The notes under the pieces are model-generated. The model was not told the origin of the DNA and made no database searches. It saw only the letters and a list, made by a program, of their open reading frames with translations. The translations under genes and the position numbers were made by a program. From the NCBI RefSeq assembly GCF_900156045.1, contig NZ_FTMX01000001.1:1-64000 (forward strand): a stretch of 64,000 nucleotides of DNA. The letters run 5' to 3'. Positions 28,722-37,122 of this stretch are shown piece by piece (the stretch's first letter is position 1; each line of letters starts with the position of its first letter). Source of the DNA: Peribacillus simplex (GTDB taxonomy: Bacteria > Bacillota > Bacilli > Bacillales > DSM-1321).

Positions 28722-28825
28722 AAAGATTTTATGGTGATCTCTCCTTTTATGCTGCAAGCAGGATAATCGAAAAATGCAGCGAATAGTAGGTGAGTGAACA
28801 AATAAATCAAGCGAGGGTGAATGGG

Positions 28826-29242
28826 ATGGGAGTTAAAGCAGAAAAGATTTTTGTAAACTTGCCTGTTAAAAATTTGGATGCCTCAGTAGAATTTTTCACA
28901 AAGGTCGGCTTTGAGTTTAACGAGCAAATGACCAATGAAAATGCAACATGCATGGTTATCAGCGAGTCCATATATGTCATGTTATTGGTGGAAGATTACT
29001 TTAAAACGTTTACCAAGAAAGAAATCCCGGATTCTGCAGCGAGTACGGAAGCCATCGTCGCCCTGTCCGTTAAAAGTAAGGAAGAAGTCGATGAAATCGT
29101 GAATAGGGCACTGGATGCTGGCGGAAAGCCTTTCAATGAAGCCATAGATCATGGCTTCATGTATGGTTGGAGTTTTCTGGATATCGACGGACATTCTTGG
29201 GAAGTATTTTACATGGACGAAAGCGGATTTAATCAAAATTAA
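28826..29242 (+). CDS. VOC-family (glyoxalase-like) protein
   Basis: This 138-aa protein has one VOC module pair (FVNLPVKNLDASVEFFTKVGFEFN near the start and SFLDIDGHSWEVFYMD near the end). It has the length of a lactoylglutathione-lyase-like or extradiol dioxygenase-like protein. I chose the ATG at 28826, with GAGGGTG upstream; the earlier GTG at 28790 has AGTAGGTG and is possible. Function unknown. Confidence 0.82.
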   Translation: MGVKAEKIFVNLPVKNLDASVEFFTKVGFEFNEQMTNENATCMVISESIYVMLLVEDYFKTFTKKEIPDSAASTEAIVALSVKSKEEVDEIVNRALDAGGKPFNEAIDHGFMYGWSFLDIDGHSWEVFYMDESGFNQN

Positions 29243-29253
29243 ATTAAATGCAG

Positions 29254-29288
29254 GGCACAATCCTTCGTGAAGGATTGTGCCTTTTTTT
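29254..29288 (+). terminator. Terminator of the VOC gene
   Basis: GGCACAATCCTTC pairs with GAAGGATTGTGCC (29254-29266 and 29269-29281), then seven T. Confidence 0.9.
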
Positions 29289-29319
29289 GAAGTGTTAAGT
29301 AAGCGATCTTATCTGGATT

Positions 29320-29838
29320 TCATTCGTACAATACTGGGCTAATGTCTTTCCACTCATAAACCAATAGATTCAATTCAGTACGAGCCATTTTGATTTTTTC
29401 GGTTTTAAGCAATTCAGCACCAAATGCCTCATAGAAGTATCGAGATTCATTATCTTCAAGCACCTCAACAAAAATTGTCTTTAATCCCAGTTCTTCGAAT
29501 TTAAAGAATAACTCTTTGATGAGTTTCTTACCTATCCCCATTCTTTGGGAATTTTCGAGGATATATATCGCAGTTAAATCACCTGAATCCTCAACTTTAT
29601 TTTTTTCCCTTTTCCCGCCACTAATAAATCCAACTATTTTTCCATCGCTGTTTTCAGCAACATAAACATAATTCCCATCACTGGATATATTCTTTTTCCA
29701 TAATTCATTCCTTTGCCCATAAGACAGATTATCTAAAAAATCACTCGGCATTATATCGTTATATGTGGTTCTCCAGCTATCCACATGGACGATTGCTATG
29801 CCTTCAGCATCAGTCACTGTTGCCTCTCTTATTAGCAT
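29320..29838 (-). CDS. GNAT-family N-acetyltransferase
   Basis: This 172-aa protein has the acetyl-CoA binding motif RMGIGKKLIKELF and the GNAT strand wording VAENSDGKIVGFI and DLTAIYILENSQ. The substrate is unknown. AGGAGG lies 6 bases before the ATG. Confidence 0.88.
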   Translation of the reverse strand: MLIREATVTDAEGIAIVHVDSWRTTYNDIMPSDFLDNLSYGQRNELWKKNISSDGNYVYVAENSDGKIVGFISGGKREKNKVEDSGDLTAIYILENSQRMGIGKKLIKELFFKFEELGLKTIFVEVLEDNESRYFYEAFGAELLKTEKIKMARTELNLLVYEWKDISPVLYE

Positions 29839-29986
29839 ATTGGTTCCTCCTTTTTAAGTTTGCTATATCTCCTATTTTTTACTAATATTATCCATTTTGC
29901 AAGTGATACAATGATAGCTTAATTGTTAATAATTAACTATATATGATACTATTGCCTGTAGTTTGTTTTTGTGGGAGAGGTATTAG

Positions 29987-30418
29987 ATGAAGCGGATTTT
30001 CCGTAGTAAAGTATTTTATTTATTAATCTTCTTGGTTACATTTGGGATTGTGCTGGTTTTTAATAATGACAAAGAACCGACTGAGCAATTAACTGAAGAT
30101 GAATTTTTTACAACTTTAGAAGATGGGAAAGTGACATTTTTAGAGGTGGAGCAACAAAATAGTGTTTATGAAATAAGCGGTCGGCTGGTAGGATATGAAA
30201 AGGATCAATACTTTATCGCATCTGTACCGAATAGTGAAATTTGGCAAGATAGAATGAATCACGCCATAAGGGGACATGACATAGAAAAAATTGAGTTTAC
30301 GCCAGAAGACAAAGAGACAAGTGGATGGGTCACCCTTTTAACAACGACCATACCGTTCGTAATCATTTTCATCCTGTTTTTAGTCTTATTACTTTTTAGA
30401 GTTGTAATAAAAAGATAG
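29987..30418 (+). CDS. Free-standing FtsH N-terminal (FtsH_ext-like) membrane protein
   Basis: This 143-aa protein has TM1 (about 8-26), an extracytoplasmic domain and TM2 (about 117-139), and then stops. The order and wording match the N-terminal region of bacillar FtsH (RIFRSKVFYLLIFLV, YEISGRLVGYEKDQYF, SVPNSE, ETSGWVTLLTTTIPFVIIFIL). The AAA+ ATPase and zinc-protease domains are absent, and no such sequence follows on any frame. It has its own SD (GGGAGAGG), so it looks like a real gene and not a simple truncation. It could join FtsH hexamers or compete for partners; that is inference. Confidence 0.85.
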   Translation: MKRIFRSKVFYLLIFLVTFGIVLVFNNDKEPTEQLTEDEFFTTLEDGKVTFLEVEQQNSVYEISGRLVGYEKDQYFIASVPNSEIWQDRMNHAIRGHDIEKIEFTPEDKETSGWVTLLTTTIPFVIIFILFLVLLLFRVVIKR

Positions 30419-30564
30419 AATTCGTCGATATATTCCAATTTTCGGAGATAAAACTGTAAATTTGGTCGATATTTCTGGTGAGTTGCCGTTTCTGCAAAAA
30501 AAGAGATAAACCTTTAAAATGATATTGAAGATTGCTGAATAGTTTGATAGAATGAAATAAATGA

Positions 30565-30640
30565 AAAAGACTATGTGCAACTGGCGAAACACGGATAACC
30601 GTGAGGGAACACATAGTGTCGTAGCCGTTCGCCTGGGCAG
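30565..30640 (+). ncRNA. ZTP (pfl) riboswitch
   Basis: The stem ACTATGTG/CACATAGT (30570-30577 and 30610-30617) encloses ACTGGCGAA and the stem CACGG/CCGTG (30590-30594 and 30599-30603), then GAGGGAAC. The conserved 3' part CCGTTCGCCTGGGC (30625-30638) follows. These are the hallmark parts of the pfl/ZTP aptamer, which senses the folate-stress signal ZMP/ZTP. It is followed at once by a terminator and then serA, which fits termination control of one-carbon and serine genes. Confidence 0.85.
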
Positions 30641-30671
30641 AGGTAAGGGATTTTATCCCTTGCCTCTTTCT
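30640..30671 (+). terminator. Riboswitch expression-platform terminator
   Basis: GAGGTAAGGGAT (30640-30651) pairs with ATCCCTTGCCTC (30655-30666), followed by TTTC. It begins directly at the aptamer 3' end. Confidence 0.82.
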
Positions 30672-30779
30672 GTATATTAAACAGATAGTGAAGGATTAAA
30701 GTATGCAGATTTTCATGGGCTTAAAAATCTTGTCAGTATTTTGAAATTTCAAAACTATCATGAAAGAGGAGCAAACAAA

Positions 30780-31979
30780 ATGAGCACATTACTTTTAGAA
30801 AAAGTCAAAACGATCAAAGCGTTAAATAACATTGCCGAAAGCGGGCTGAATGTATTCAATAAAGGCGATTTTAAAGTCGACAATGACAGTGAAAACCCTG
30901 ATGCGATCGTTCTTCGCAGCTTTAACATGCATACTATGGAATTCGGCGATCAGTTAAAGGGAATCGCAAGGGCAGGGGCTGGAGTCAATAATATTCCGGT
31001 CGATAAATGCACCGAGCAAGGAATTGTCGTTTTCAATACACCTGGTGCTAACGCAAACGCTGTAAAAGAAATGGTGCTGACATCATTAATGGCTTCATCT
31101 CGTAACCTTTTTGCAGGTGTGGCTTGGACAAAGACGCTTGAAGGCGAAGGAGAACAAATTCCAAAGCTTGTTGAAGCAGGAAAGAAACAATTCGTTGGTA
31201 AAGAAATCAAGGGGAAAACTCTTGGCGTAATCGGTTTAGGTGCGATCGGTGCACTTGTAGCGAATGATGCCCTGGATTTGGACATGGATGTCATTGGGTT
31301 TGACCCGTTCATCTCTGTTGATACAGCTTGGAACTTGTCCCGCAATGTACAGCGCGCCATGACGATTGAAGAATTGTTTGCAGAATCTGATTATATTACA
31401 GTACACGTTCCATTAACGGACGACACAAGAGGAATGTTCAACCAAGAAACATTCAGCATCATGAAGCCGGGCGTACATATCTTGAATTTCTCACGCGGCG
31501 AGCTAGTGAATGAAGAGGATATGCAAGCTGCACTTGAAAGCGGAAAAGTAGGCAAGTTCATTACTGACTTCCCGAATGAAAACGTGTTGAAAATGAACAA
31601 TGTCGTTCCAATTCCGCATCTTGGTGCCTCTACGCTTGAATCAGAGGAAAACTGTGCCATCATGGCAGCTCGTCAGTTGAAGAACTTTTTGGAAACAGGG
31701 AACATCAAGAACTCTGTGAATTTCCCAAATACTTCCCTTCCTTATACAGGAAACCGTCGTGTGGCAACTTTCCACGAAAACGTTCCGAACATGGTTGGGC
31801 AAATCACACAGGCTATATCAAGCTTTAATTTGAACATCGCTGACATGGTTAACAGAAGCCGTGGGGGATATGCATATACGATCATCGACATTGACGGTGA
31901 AGTAAACGGCGATATCATTCCTGGTTTGGAAGAAAAAATCAAACAAATCGAAGGCATCGTTACAACTCGCATTATCTAA
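30780..31979 (+). CDS. serA: D-3-phosphoglycerate dehydrogenase
   Basis: This 399-aa enzyme carries out the first step of serine synthesis, NAD-dependent oxidation of 3-phosphoglycerate. It has the Rossmann motif GLGAIGALVANDAL, the substrate and catalytic residues in NFSRGELVNEEDM and IPHLGASTLESEENC, and a C-terminal ACT domain (about 325-399, with VGQITQAISSFNLNIADM). It is the short, ACT-containing form, not the 525-aa form of B. subtilis SerA. It is preceded by a ZTP riboswitch. The SD is GAGGAG. Confidence 0.93.
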   Translation: MSTLLLEKVKTIKALNNIAESGLNVFNKGDFKVDNDSENPDAIVLRSFNMHTMEFGDQLKGIARAGAGVNNIPVDKCTEQGIVVFNTPGANANAVKEMVLTSLMASSRNLFAGVAWTKTLEGEGEQIPKLVEAGKKQFVGKEIKGKTLGVIGLGAIGALVANDALDLDMDVIGFDPFISVDTAWNLSRNVQRAMTIEELFAESDYITVHVPLTDDTRGMFNQETFSIMKPGVHILNFSRGELVNEEDMQAALESGKVGKFITDFPNENVLKMNNVVPIPHLGASTLESEENCAIMAARQLKNFLETGNIKNSVNFPNTSLPYTGNRRVATFHENVPNMVGQITQAISSFNLNIADMVNRSRGGYAYTIIDIDGEVNGDIIPGLEEKIKQIEGIVTTRII

Positions 31980-32016
31980 TTTGAACAGGAAGACTTTCTT
32001 GCTCAAATAATAAGTG

Positions 32017-32054
32017 AAAGCCCCAATTCCTTACCGGAGTTGGGGCTTTTTTTT
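32017..32054 (+). terminator. Terminator of serA
   Basis: AAAGCCCCAA and TTGGGGCTTT (32017-32026 and 32040-32049), followed by T-run. Confidence 0.88.
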
Positions 32055-32180
32055 AGGCAATGTTAATGAATTTTGAAAAAAATACGGTAATCATAACCTA
32101 GGGATTACAACGAACAATTGAGAACAAAACTTCTTTCATCACGAATTGCTAAGCATCGAAATTCTCCAATAAAAAACCTG

Positions 32181-32348
32181 TCATGGTTTCACATCAGGTT
32201 TTTCTTCATAATGTACAAACAACATCAAGTAGAGTGCGAATAGAAGATGCAAATAAAGGGGAATGTTCTTATCGTTTTGAATGACAACAAATATGTAAAT
32301 TCCATACAGTAAAATTGGAATGGTTAAAAGGATTCTGTGCTTAGTCAT
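32181..32348 (-). CDS. 55-aa two-helix membrane protein (mini-operon gene 2)
   Basis: This minus-strand ORF reads from ATG at 32348 to TGA at 32181 and has a near-perfect SD (GGGAGG, 6-7 bases before the ATG). The product has a basic start (MTKHR), hydrophobic segments at about 6-23 and 30-46, and a charged tail (HYEEKPDVKP). Its ATG overlaps the stop of the 31-codon gene upstream (ATGA), so the two are coupled. A hairpin and T-run follow. The family is not recognised; a small membrane regulator or toxin-like protein are possible. Confidence 0.7.
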   Translation of the reverse strand: MTKHRILLTIPILLYGIYIFVVIQNDKNIPLYLHLLFALYLMLFVHYEEKPDVKP

Positions 32349-32440
32349 AGGTCATCCTCCCATTTATCCTCAAATATTAATACATCAAGCACTTGAGCCA
32401 CTGGAAAATCATTTTCTGCTAGAACATCTGCTAATTTCAT
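32345..32440 (-). CDS. 31-aa acidic peptide (mini-operon gene 1)
   Basis: The ATG at 32440 has TAGGAGGGTG as SD. The product begins MKLADVLAENDF and ends EDKWEDDL; it is acidic overall with a hydrophobic middle (VAQVLDVLIF). It ends on the ATGA shared with the 55-aa gene. A promoter with TTGACA lies upstream (32516-32521). It is too short for homology by eye. A leader peptide, antitoxin-like or signalling peptide are all possible. Coupling, a strong SD and a promoter make translation likely. Confidence 0.65.
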   Translation of the reverse strand: MKLADVLAENDFPVAQVLDVLIFEDKWEDDL

Positions 32441-32492
32441 AGTTTCACCCTCCTAATTAACTAAATATTCTGTCACTTCTATATATTACTAT

Positions 32493-32521
32493 AGTATGAA
32501 GTACAGGGAAAATGATGTCAA
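32493..32521 (-). promoter_or_regulatory. Promoter of the 31/55-aa mini-operon
   Basis: Read on the minus strand, TTGACA (32521 down to 32516) and CATACT (32498 down to 32493) are 17 bp apart, about 55 bases before the first start codon. Confidence 0.6.
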
Positions 32522-32809
32522 TCTATATTCCATTTGTACTCATTTTGAGTTAATGGATTCATAAGTTATCTACCAAAATAACTATCTCATATAAATTTCT
32601 ACTTAGTGAGATAGGCAAAACGGTACCCAAAAGGGGGAGAATTGCGGTCAACTTAACGCCAGGAAGCAAAGTGTTGCGAACCTGAATCAATGGAGTCACT
32701 GTGTGCCCCTTGCTTACGTTCAATTCAGCGCAGCTAAGTAAAGAATCGTCCTAATGAGATACAGAGACGATTCCTATGTTAAACACCTTTTCTATACAGA
32801 ATGGATTAC
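32522..32809. other. Gene-free 288 bp with a hairpin
   Basis: No gene is supported. GAATCGTC (32743-32750) and GACGATTC (32766-32773) form a stem that may terminate the minus-strand gene at 32810; a short T-run follows on that strand. The stretch about 32650-32740 looks like degraded sequence of unknown origin. Confidence 0.4.
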
Positions 32810-33292
32810 CTATATTGTTCTTCCCCCAAAATTCTGTTGCTGATGAAGGATATTCGATGTTAAAAAAGCTCCAACAGGAGGCAATTGCCCGGTATACGCA
32901 TTGCCGCTAACAGGAAATTGATTCAGAGCTATATCAGTAGTGGCAATCCACGATCCAGTCTCACCTGCTTGCAAAGAGGGAGGCTTCATAAGAAAACGTC
33001 CTTGAAGAATGAAATGTCGAATTCTACTCTGTAGATCATCAATTATGGTTAAGTTGCCAGAGAAAGTGGCATAAGGTGAATCAAATGCGATTTGTTTGGT
33101 GCTTTCATTCCAAAATCCATTAATCGGAATGGGTCTGCCACGAAAATTAATCGTACCCACCACCTTATTATCTATAATGGAGTTAATGGCAAGTGTACCC
33201 CAAATGATCGTTCTGCCAGCTATTGAAGAGTGGATCCCCCATACAGATGGGAATGGAAAGCTAACCGAAGCAGTTCCCTGTGAAGTTACCAA
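32810..33292 (-). CDS. Beta-rich hypothetical protein
   Basis: This 160-aa protein is rich in glycine and beta-branched residues, with no signal peptide or membrane helix. The TTG at 33292 has a strong GGGAGGG 7 bases upstream. The same frame stays open for about 48 more codons upstream but has no start codon, so TTG is the only good choice. The strand-turn-strand pattern (TINFRGRPIPINGFWNES) suggests a beta-sandwich or barrel. I do not recognise the family. Confidence 0.6.
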   Translation of the reverse strand: MVTSQGTASVSFPFPSVWGIHSSIAGRTIIWGTLAINSIIDNKVVGTINFRGRPIPINGFWNESTKQIAFDSPYATFSGNLTIIDDLQSRIRHFILQGRFLMKPPSLQAGETGSWIATTDIALNQFPVSGNAYTGQLPPVGAFLTSNILHQQQNFGGRTI

Positions 33293-33425
33293 TGCTATGC
33301 CCTCCCTTAAAGGTTGTGTATGCTCTGAGGAAGATTCCTTGTTTAAAGCAGTATATGCAGCACGGGCAGAATGATTTAATAAACAAAGGTGAAGAACTGT
33401 AAATGCATTCTCCCAGGTTCATAAA

Positions 33426-33455
33426 AAATCCGGTTTTCCATTGAAAACCGGATTT
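33426..33455 (-). terminator. Terminator of the YtkA-like gene
   Basis: A perfect 13-bp stem, AAATCCGGTTTTC with GAAAACCGGATTT, loop CATT, ends in a T-run on the minus strand. Confidence 0.85.
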
Positions 33456-33467
33456 CAAATAAATTTC

Positions 33468-33938
33468 TTAATGATGATGTTCATGACTTTCTTCTTGTCT
33501 CTGCATCCCTTTTTGCAAGAATTTCAATTCACTTTCAGACAGTTTTCCTACGATAAACTGTTTTTGAGGCATAATGATTGAACCATTGTTACTAGCATGA
33601 ACTTTTATATAGTATAGGCCATCACTATCAAAGTTTTTACTTAAAGTATAAGTACCGTTTCCCTCTTCTTTAGCTTGTTCCATACTATATTTGAGCGAGC
33701 CATCTTGTTTCCATATCTCAAAATGAACATAATCTGCGTTTTCAACCATTTGGCCACCTTGAGTGAGAACAGCCTTCATGGTCTCTTGTGTATGAACTAA
33801 AAAGGATTCTGGTATAATTATTTCAGCTTCAAGGGGTGTTTCTTCTATGTATAGATTAGTGACATCCTTTTCAAGTGAACAAGCACTTAGAAATAAGCTG
33901 AAAATAAAGATTAAAGTAATACATATATATTTTTTCAC
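33468..33938 (-). CDS. YtkA-like domain lipoprotein
   Basis: A lipoprotein signal (VKKYICITLIFIFSLFLSAC, lipobox LSAC) is followed by a beta-rich domain of the YtkA/FixH kind (YVHFEIWKQDGSLKYS, NGTYTLSKNFDSDGLYYIKVHA). The end is histidine-rich (ESHEHHH). It is probably an extracytoplasmic metal- or membrane-associated protein. GTG 33938 fits the distance to AAAGGG better than GTG 33950, which overlaps that site. It lies 28 bases after the PepSY membrane gene on the same strand, so they form one operon. Confidence 0.78.
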   Translation of the reverse strand: MKKYICITLIFIFSLFLSACSLEKDVTNLYIEETPLEAEIIIPESFLVHTQETMKAVLTQGGQMVENADYVHFEIWKQDGSLKYSMEQAKEEGNGTYTLSKNFDSDGLYYIKVHASNNGSIIMPQKQFIVGKLSESELKFLQKGMQRQEESHEHHH

Positions 33939-33965
33939 GGCAAAAGCCACCCTTTACATTTCAAA

Positions 33966-35309
33966 TTATGCATTCAAAAACTTCTTAACTGCAGAAATTC
34001 TTTTAATAATGAACCAGTCAATTAGCCAAACAACAATAAGAGACAAACCAACCAAAGGAAACAAAATTCCTAGACCTATTAACAGAAATAAAAAGAAGTT
34101 CATGTTCTTTATATTAGGAGCTTTTGGTGCACCTAATCCTTTTTTTGGCTTTCGCTTCCACCATAAATAAAAACCACTAAATGCAACAAGCATAATTCCT
34201 AAACATATAAGAAGGCTGATTATTTGGTTAATCAAACCAAATTGAGTCCCTTTATGCAAGGTAATTCCCCAAGCAACTATTTTTCCTATTAAACCGTAAT
34301 GATCATAACGATAATCAGCTAGTACTGCACCTGAATATTGGTCAATATGTATAGTCGCTTCATCTTGTGCTTTCGGTGGAAAAGCTGACAATGTATAAAC
34401 GCCATCAGGTTCATTTGGAATATTAATGCTATAACTTGGATGCATACCCTCACGATTCGCTATCGTGACTACATCATCAATGGACAGTGGGATAAAACCT
34501 TGAATATCTGAGATAGGTACATCTAAATTTTCTGCTGCCCAAGGAACATCTGCAATGTCTTTTGTTTTAATTGAGGATGTTGGAGCACTTCCTGTCCATA
34601 TGGAAGGAGGATACCCAGACCCGGAATTGGTAGCTAACGATTGAAAATTACTTCCCCAAAAACCAGACCAAGGCAATCCTGTCATAATTAAAAATAACAT
34701 GCCCGCAGTTATCCAAAAGGCAGGTACTGCATGTAAATCTCTTCTGAAAATATTTTTTCCTTTATTTATTCTTGGAAAAAGCACACCAGAAAGACTTAGC
34801 TTACTTTTGGGATACCATAAATAAAGACCAGAAACAATTAACACAACTGCCCAACACGCAGCTAACTCTACAATTCTATCTCCCAAGGTGCCGGCCATCA
34901 GTTCACCATGAAATTCTTCGATTTTATCCATAATTCTGTCTTCATCATTTAACACTCCAATAGATTTACCTGTATACGGATCTATAAAAATGGTAAGTGA
35001 CTCATTATTAGAAGTGATTCTTACTTCGCTTGAACGAGATGCATTTTCTCCAGGATGATAATTTGTCACAACTGCATCAGGGTAAAGTTTCTTCACTGTC
35101 TCAATCTGCTGGGATGCTGGTATCTTTTCTCCTTGCGGAATAACCTCTTGGTAGTTTTGATAAAGCACCTGTTCAATCTGTGGCTTAAATAAATAGATTG
35201 AGCCAGTAACTGCCAGAATAATAAGTAAGGGTGCAAAAATGATTCCAGCGTAAAAATGCCATCTCCATACTGTTCTATATAGAGAGGTGTTTGGTTGTTT
35301 AGTTTCCAT
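33966..35309 (-). CDS. PepSY-associated membrane protein
   Basis: This 447-aa protein has four main membrane segments: near 17-40, about 150-170, about 195-220 and 355-380, with a last one near the C terminus. PepSY-like extracytoplasmic regions lie between them. The family (PepSY_TM) includes iron-siderophore reductases such as FhuF-linked or ViuB-like membrane proteins. It sits in an operon with a YtkA-like lipoprotein with a histidine tail, which hints at metal handling. Substrate unknown. Confidence 0.85.
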   Translation of the reverse strand: METKQPNTSLYRTVWRWHFYAGIIFAPLLIILAVTGSIYLFKPQIEQVLYQNYQEVIPQGEKIPASQQIETVKKLYPDAVVTNYHPGENASRSSEVRITSNNESLTIFIDPYTGKSIGVLNDEDRIMDKIEEFHGELMAGTLGDRIVELAACWAVVLIVSGLYLWYPKSKLSLSGVLFPRINKGKNIFRRDLHAVPAFWITAGMLFLIMTGLPWSGFWGSNFQSLATNSGSGYPPSIWTGSAPTSSIKTKDIADVPWAAENLDVPISDIQGFIPLSIDDVVTIANREGMHPSYSINIPNEPDGVYTLSAFPPKAQDEATIHIDQYSGAVLADYRYDHYGLIGKIVAWGITLHKGTQFGLINQIISLLICLGIMLVAFSGFYLWWKRKPKKGLGAPKAPNIKNMNFFLFLLIGLGILFPLVGLSLIVVWLIDWFIIKRISAVKKFLNA

Positions 35310-35680
35310 TTATACAGAACCTCCGAGTAATACTAATAAATTCACCTATAATAGATGATAAAAGAAAGTTGTGAGAAAAATATGAAATTTATTAAAAAAA
35401 AGGAAGTTTGTATTTGTGAAAGATTAAATGGTCATATCGACTAAGAAGAACAACTGTAACTAAGGAGTGAACTTTCAGCAAGAAGTAGAGTAGGAATGGA
35501 ATGAAGGGATATGAGGTAAATATGGCGAAAGTAATCTATAGAAATGTGTTGAAAATAGGAAGAGCATCAAGATTTCAATGTACGGATGAACCGATGTTGA
35601 AGACAAATGCATGAAGAAAAGCAGCACCCTTGAAAAAAGTAATTGAATAAATCGTAAAAAACTTTAAAGGAGTGACGAAT
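35310..35680. other. Gene-poor 371 bp before protease
   Basis: A 37-codon frame (35501-35614, beginning MKGYEVNMAKVIYRNV) has only a weak AGGA site and is not supported as a gene. Otherwise AT-rich sequence, the divergent promoters of the PepSY operon and the protease. Confidence 0.3.
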
Positions 35681-36739
35681 ATGCATAATAAGGATTGTTC
35701 CAAAAGGTGTCAGTGTTTCATCGTACCTAACTATATTCTTGAGAATTTGGCACAAAATGAAGTGGAAGAAGCACGGATCAGTTTAGCGAAAAGCCGTCAA
35801 ATGCGCAGGCGCAGAATTTTTAAAGAATATGATATTGACGGTGTTGTCGCTTTAACGGATGCAGGATCTGAACGTCAAGGTGAATCTGCCCGACATGTTT
35901 ACGATTGTAAAGGGGGAACGAAACTCCGGCAGAATGAGGCAAGGAAAGAAGGAGATCGATCAAGTGCAGACCCTGTTGTTAACGCTGCATACGATTATAG
36001 CGGAGTTGTGCGTGACTATTTCAAGGATGTTTTGCACCGTAATTCAATTGATAACAAAGGCCTTGATCTTATTCTGAATGTTCATTATGGGAATAAGTTC
36101 ACGAATGCCTATTGGGACGGAGATGAAATGGTATTTGGTGACGGCGATGGGGTCATCTTTAGCAATTTTGCCAATTCACTCGATGTAATTGGACACGAAC
36201 TGACACATGGGGTTACGCAGTTCACAAGTGGATTGGAGTATGTAGGTCAGTCCGGGGCTTTGAACGAACATCTTTCGGATGTGTTTGGAGTTGCCATAAA
36301 ACAATTTCACTTAAAGCAAACGGCAGGAGATGCCGATTGGTTAATCGGTGCTGATATAATGGGACCAACACTGAAAGGGCAGGCACTCCGTTCGATGAAA
36401 GCGCCAGGTACTGCATTTGACAATAAGTTAATGGGTAAAGATATTCAGCCTGATCATATGAAGAACCTCTATAAAGGAGAACGCGATAATCATGGTGTCC
36501 ATATCAATAGCGGCATACCAAACAAGGCCTTTTATCTAACATCCATGGAAATCGGAACGGACAAGGCGGCTTTGATCTGGTTTAATGCAATGCAGAATTT
36601 ATTTGCAACGGCAAATTTCAATCAATTCGTGCAAATCGTCATCAAAGCAGCGCAAAAACTTGTTGATGGCGGAGAAGTGCCTGAAACAGCCATAGGAACA
36701 ATTGAAAATGCTTTTAAAGCGGTTGGATTGCCTGAGTAG
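35681..36739 (+). CDS. Protealysin-like M4 metalloprotease
   Basis: This 352-aa thermolysin-family zinc protease has the HExxH site H172-E-L-T-H176 and the third zinc ligand E196 (NEHLSD). The proton donor histidine lies in GVHINSGIPNKAFY. It has no signal peptide and no long FTP propeptide. In their place is a short N-terminal piece with CFIVPNYILENLAQ, the conserved propeptide motif of the protealysin subfamily. The next gene encodes an emfourin-type inhibitor, as in Serratia. The ATG at 35681 has AAAGGAG 8 bases upstream. Role inside or outside the cell is unclear. Confidence 0.92.
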   Translation: MHNKDCSKRCQCFIVPNYILENLAQNEVEEARISLAKSRQMRRRRIFKEYDIDGVVALTDAGSERQGESARHVYDCKGGTKLRQNEARKEGDRSSADPVVNAAYDYSGVVRDYFKDVLHRNSIDNKGLDLILNVHYGNKFTNAYWDGDEMVFGDGDGVIFSNFANSLDVIGHELTHGVTQFTSGLEYVGQSGALNEHLSDVFGVAIKQFHLKQTAGDADWLIGADIMGPTLKGQALRSMKAPGTAFDNKLMGKDIQPDHMKNLYKGERDNHGVHINSGIPNKAFYLTSMEIGTDKAALIWFNAMQNLFATANFNQFVQIVIKAAQKLVDGGEVPETAIGTIENAFKAVGLPE

Positions 36740-36771
36740 TCATATTCCATGAATAGGAGGCCTCATCTAAC

Positions 36772-37083
36772 ATGCATATCAAATTTAGCTGCATAGGGGG
36801 ATTTGCCAACCTCGACTTGAATTGCCAGATAGATACAGATGAATTGCCGAAAGAGCAAAATGAGGAATTGCAGAACTTAATGAAGGCAGCTGACCTTCCT
36901 CATGCTGCCGAATGTAAAAAAGTGAAAGCGCAGGGGTTCGACTCGTTTTCATATCAACTGGATATAGCCGATGAAAAGAAGAAGCAATCTTTCTCGTTTA
37001 CTGACATAACAGCTCCAGAGGACGTAAGGCCCTTATTGGATTATTTACGGAATTTAGCGATTGAAAAAAAGATGGCAGAATAA
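36772..37083 (+). CDS. Emfourin (M4in)-type protease inhibitor
   Basis: This 103-aa protein begins MHIKFSCIGGFANLDLN; the GGFA motif is the mark of emfourins, proteinaceous inhibitors of protealysin-like proteases. The protein has no signal peptide, like its partner, so the pair probably meets in the cytosol. It lies 32 bases after the protease gene with AGGAGG as SD, so one operon. Inhibition of the neighbour is inferred from the family and the gene order. Confidence 0.85.
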   Translation: MHIKFSCIGGFANLDLNCQIDTDELPKEQNEELQNLMKAADLPHAAECKKVKAQGFDSFSYQLDIADEKKKQSFSFTDITAPEDVRPLLDYLRNLAIEKKMAE

Positions 37084-37090
37084 CCACGTC

Positions 37091-37122
37091 AAAAGTCTAT
37101 CATCACGATAGACTTTTTTTGT
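37091..37122 (+). terminator. Terminator of the protease-inhibitor operon
   Basis: AAAGTCTATC pairs with GATAGACTTT (37092-37101 and 37107-37116), then a T-run. The 249 bases after it hold no gene that I can support. Confidence 0.88.

Noticed and set aside
32620..32740. tRNA or IS remnant in the gap before the beta-rich gene
   Set aside because: No cloverleaf can be drawn and no transposase wording or inverted ends are visible.
33261..33458. 65-codon frame beginning MKSGFQWKTG before the beta-rich protein
   Set aside because: It overlaps the terminator at 33426-33455, and the true frame of the beta-rich protein is a different one.
35501..35614. 37-codon frame beginning MKGYEVNMAKVIYRNV
   Set aside because: Only a weak AGGA site, no promoter seen and no coupling to another gene; kept only as a remark in the gap description.
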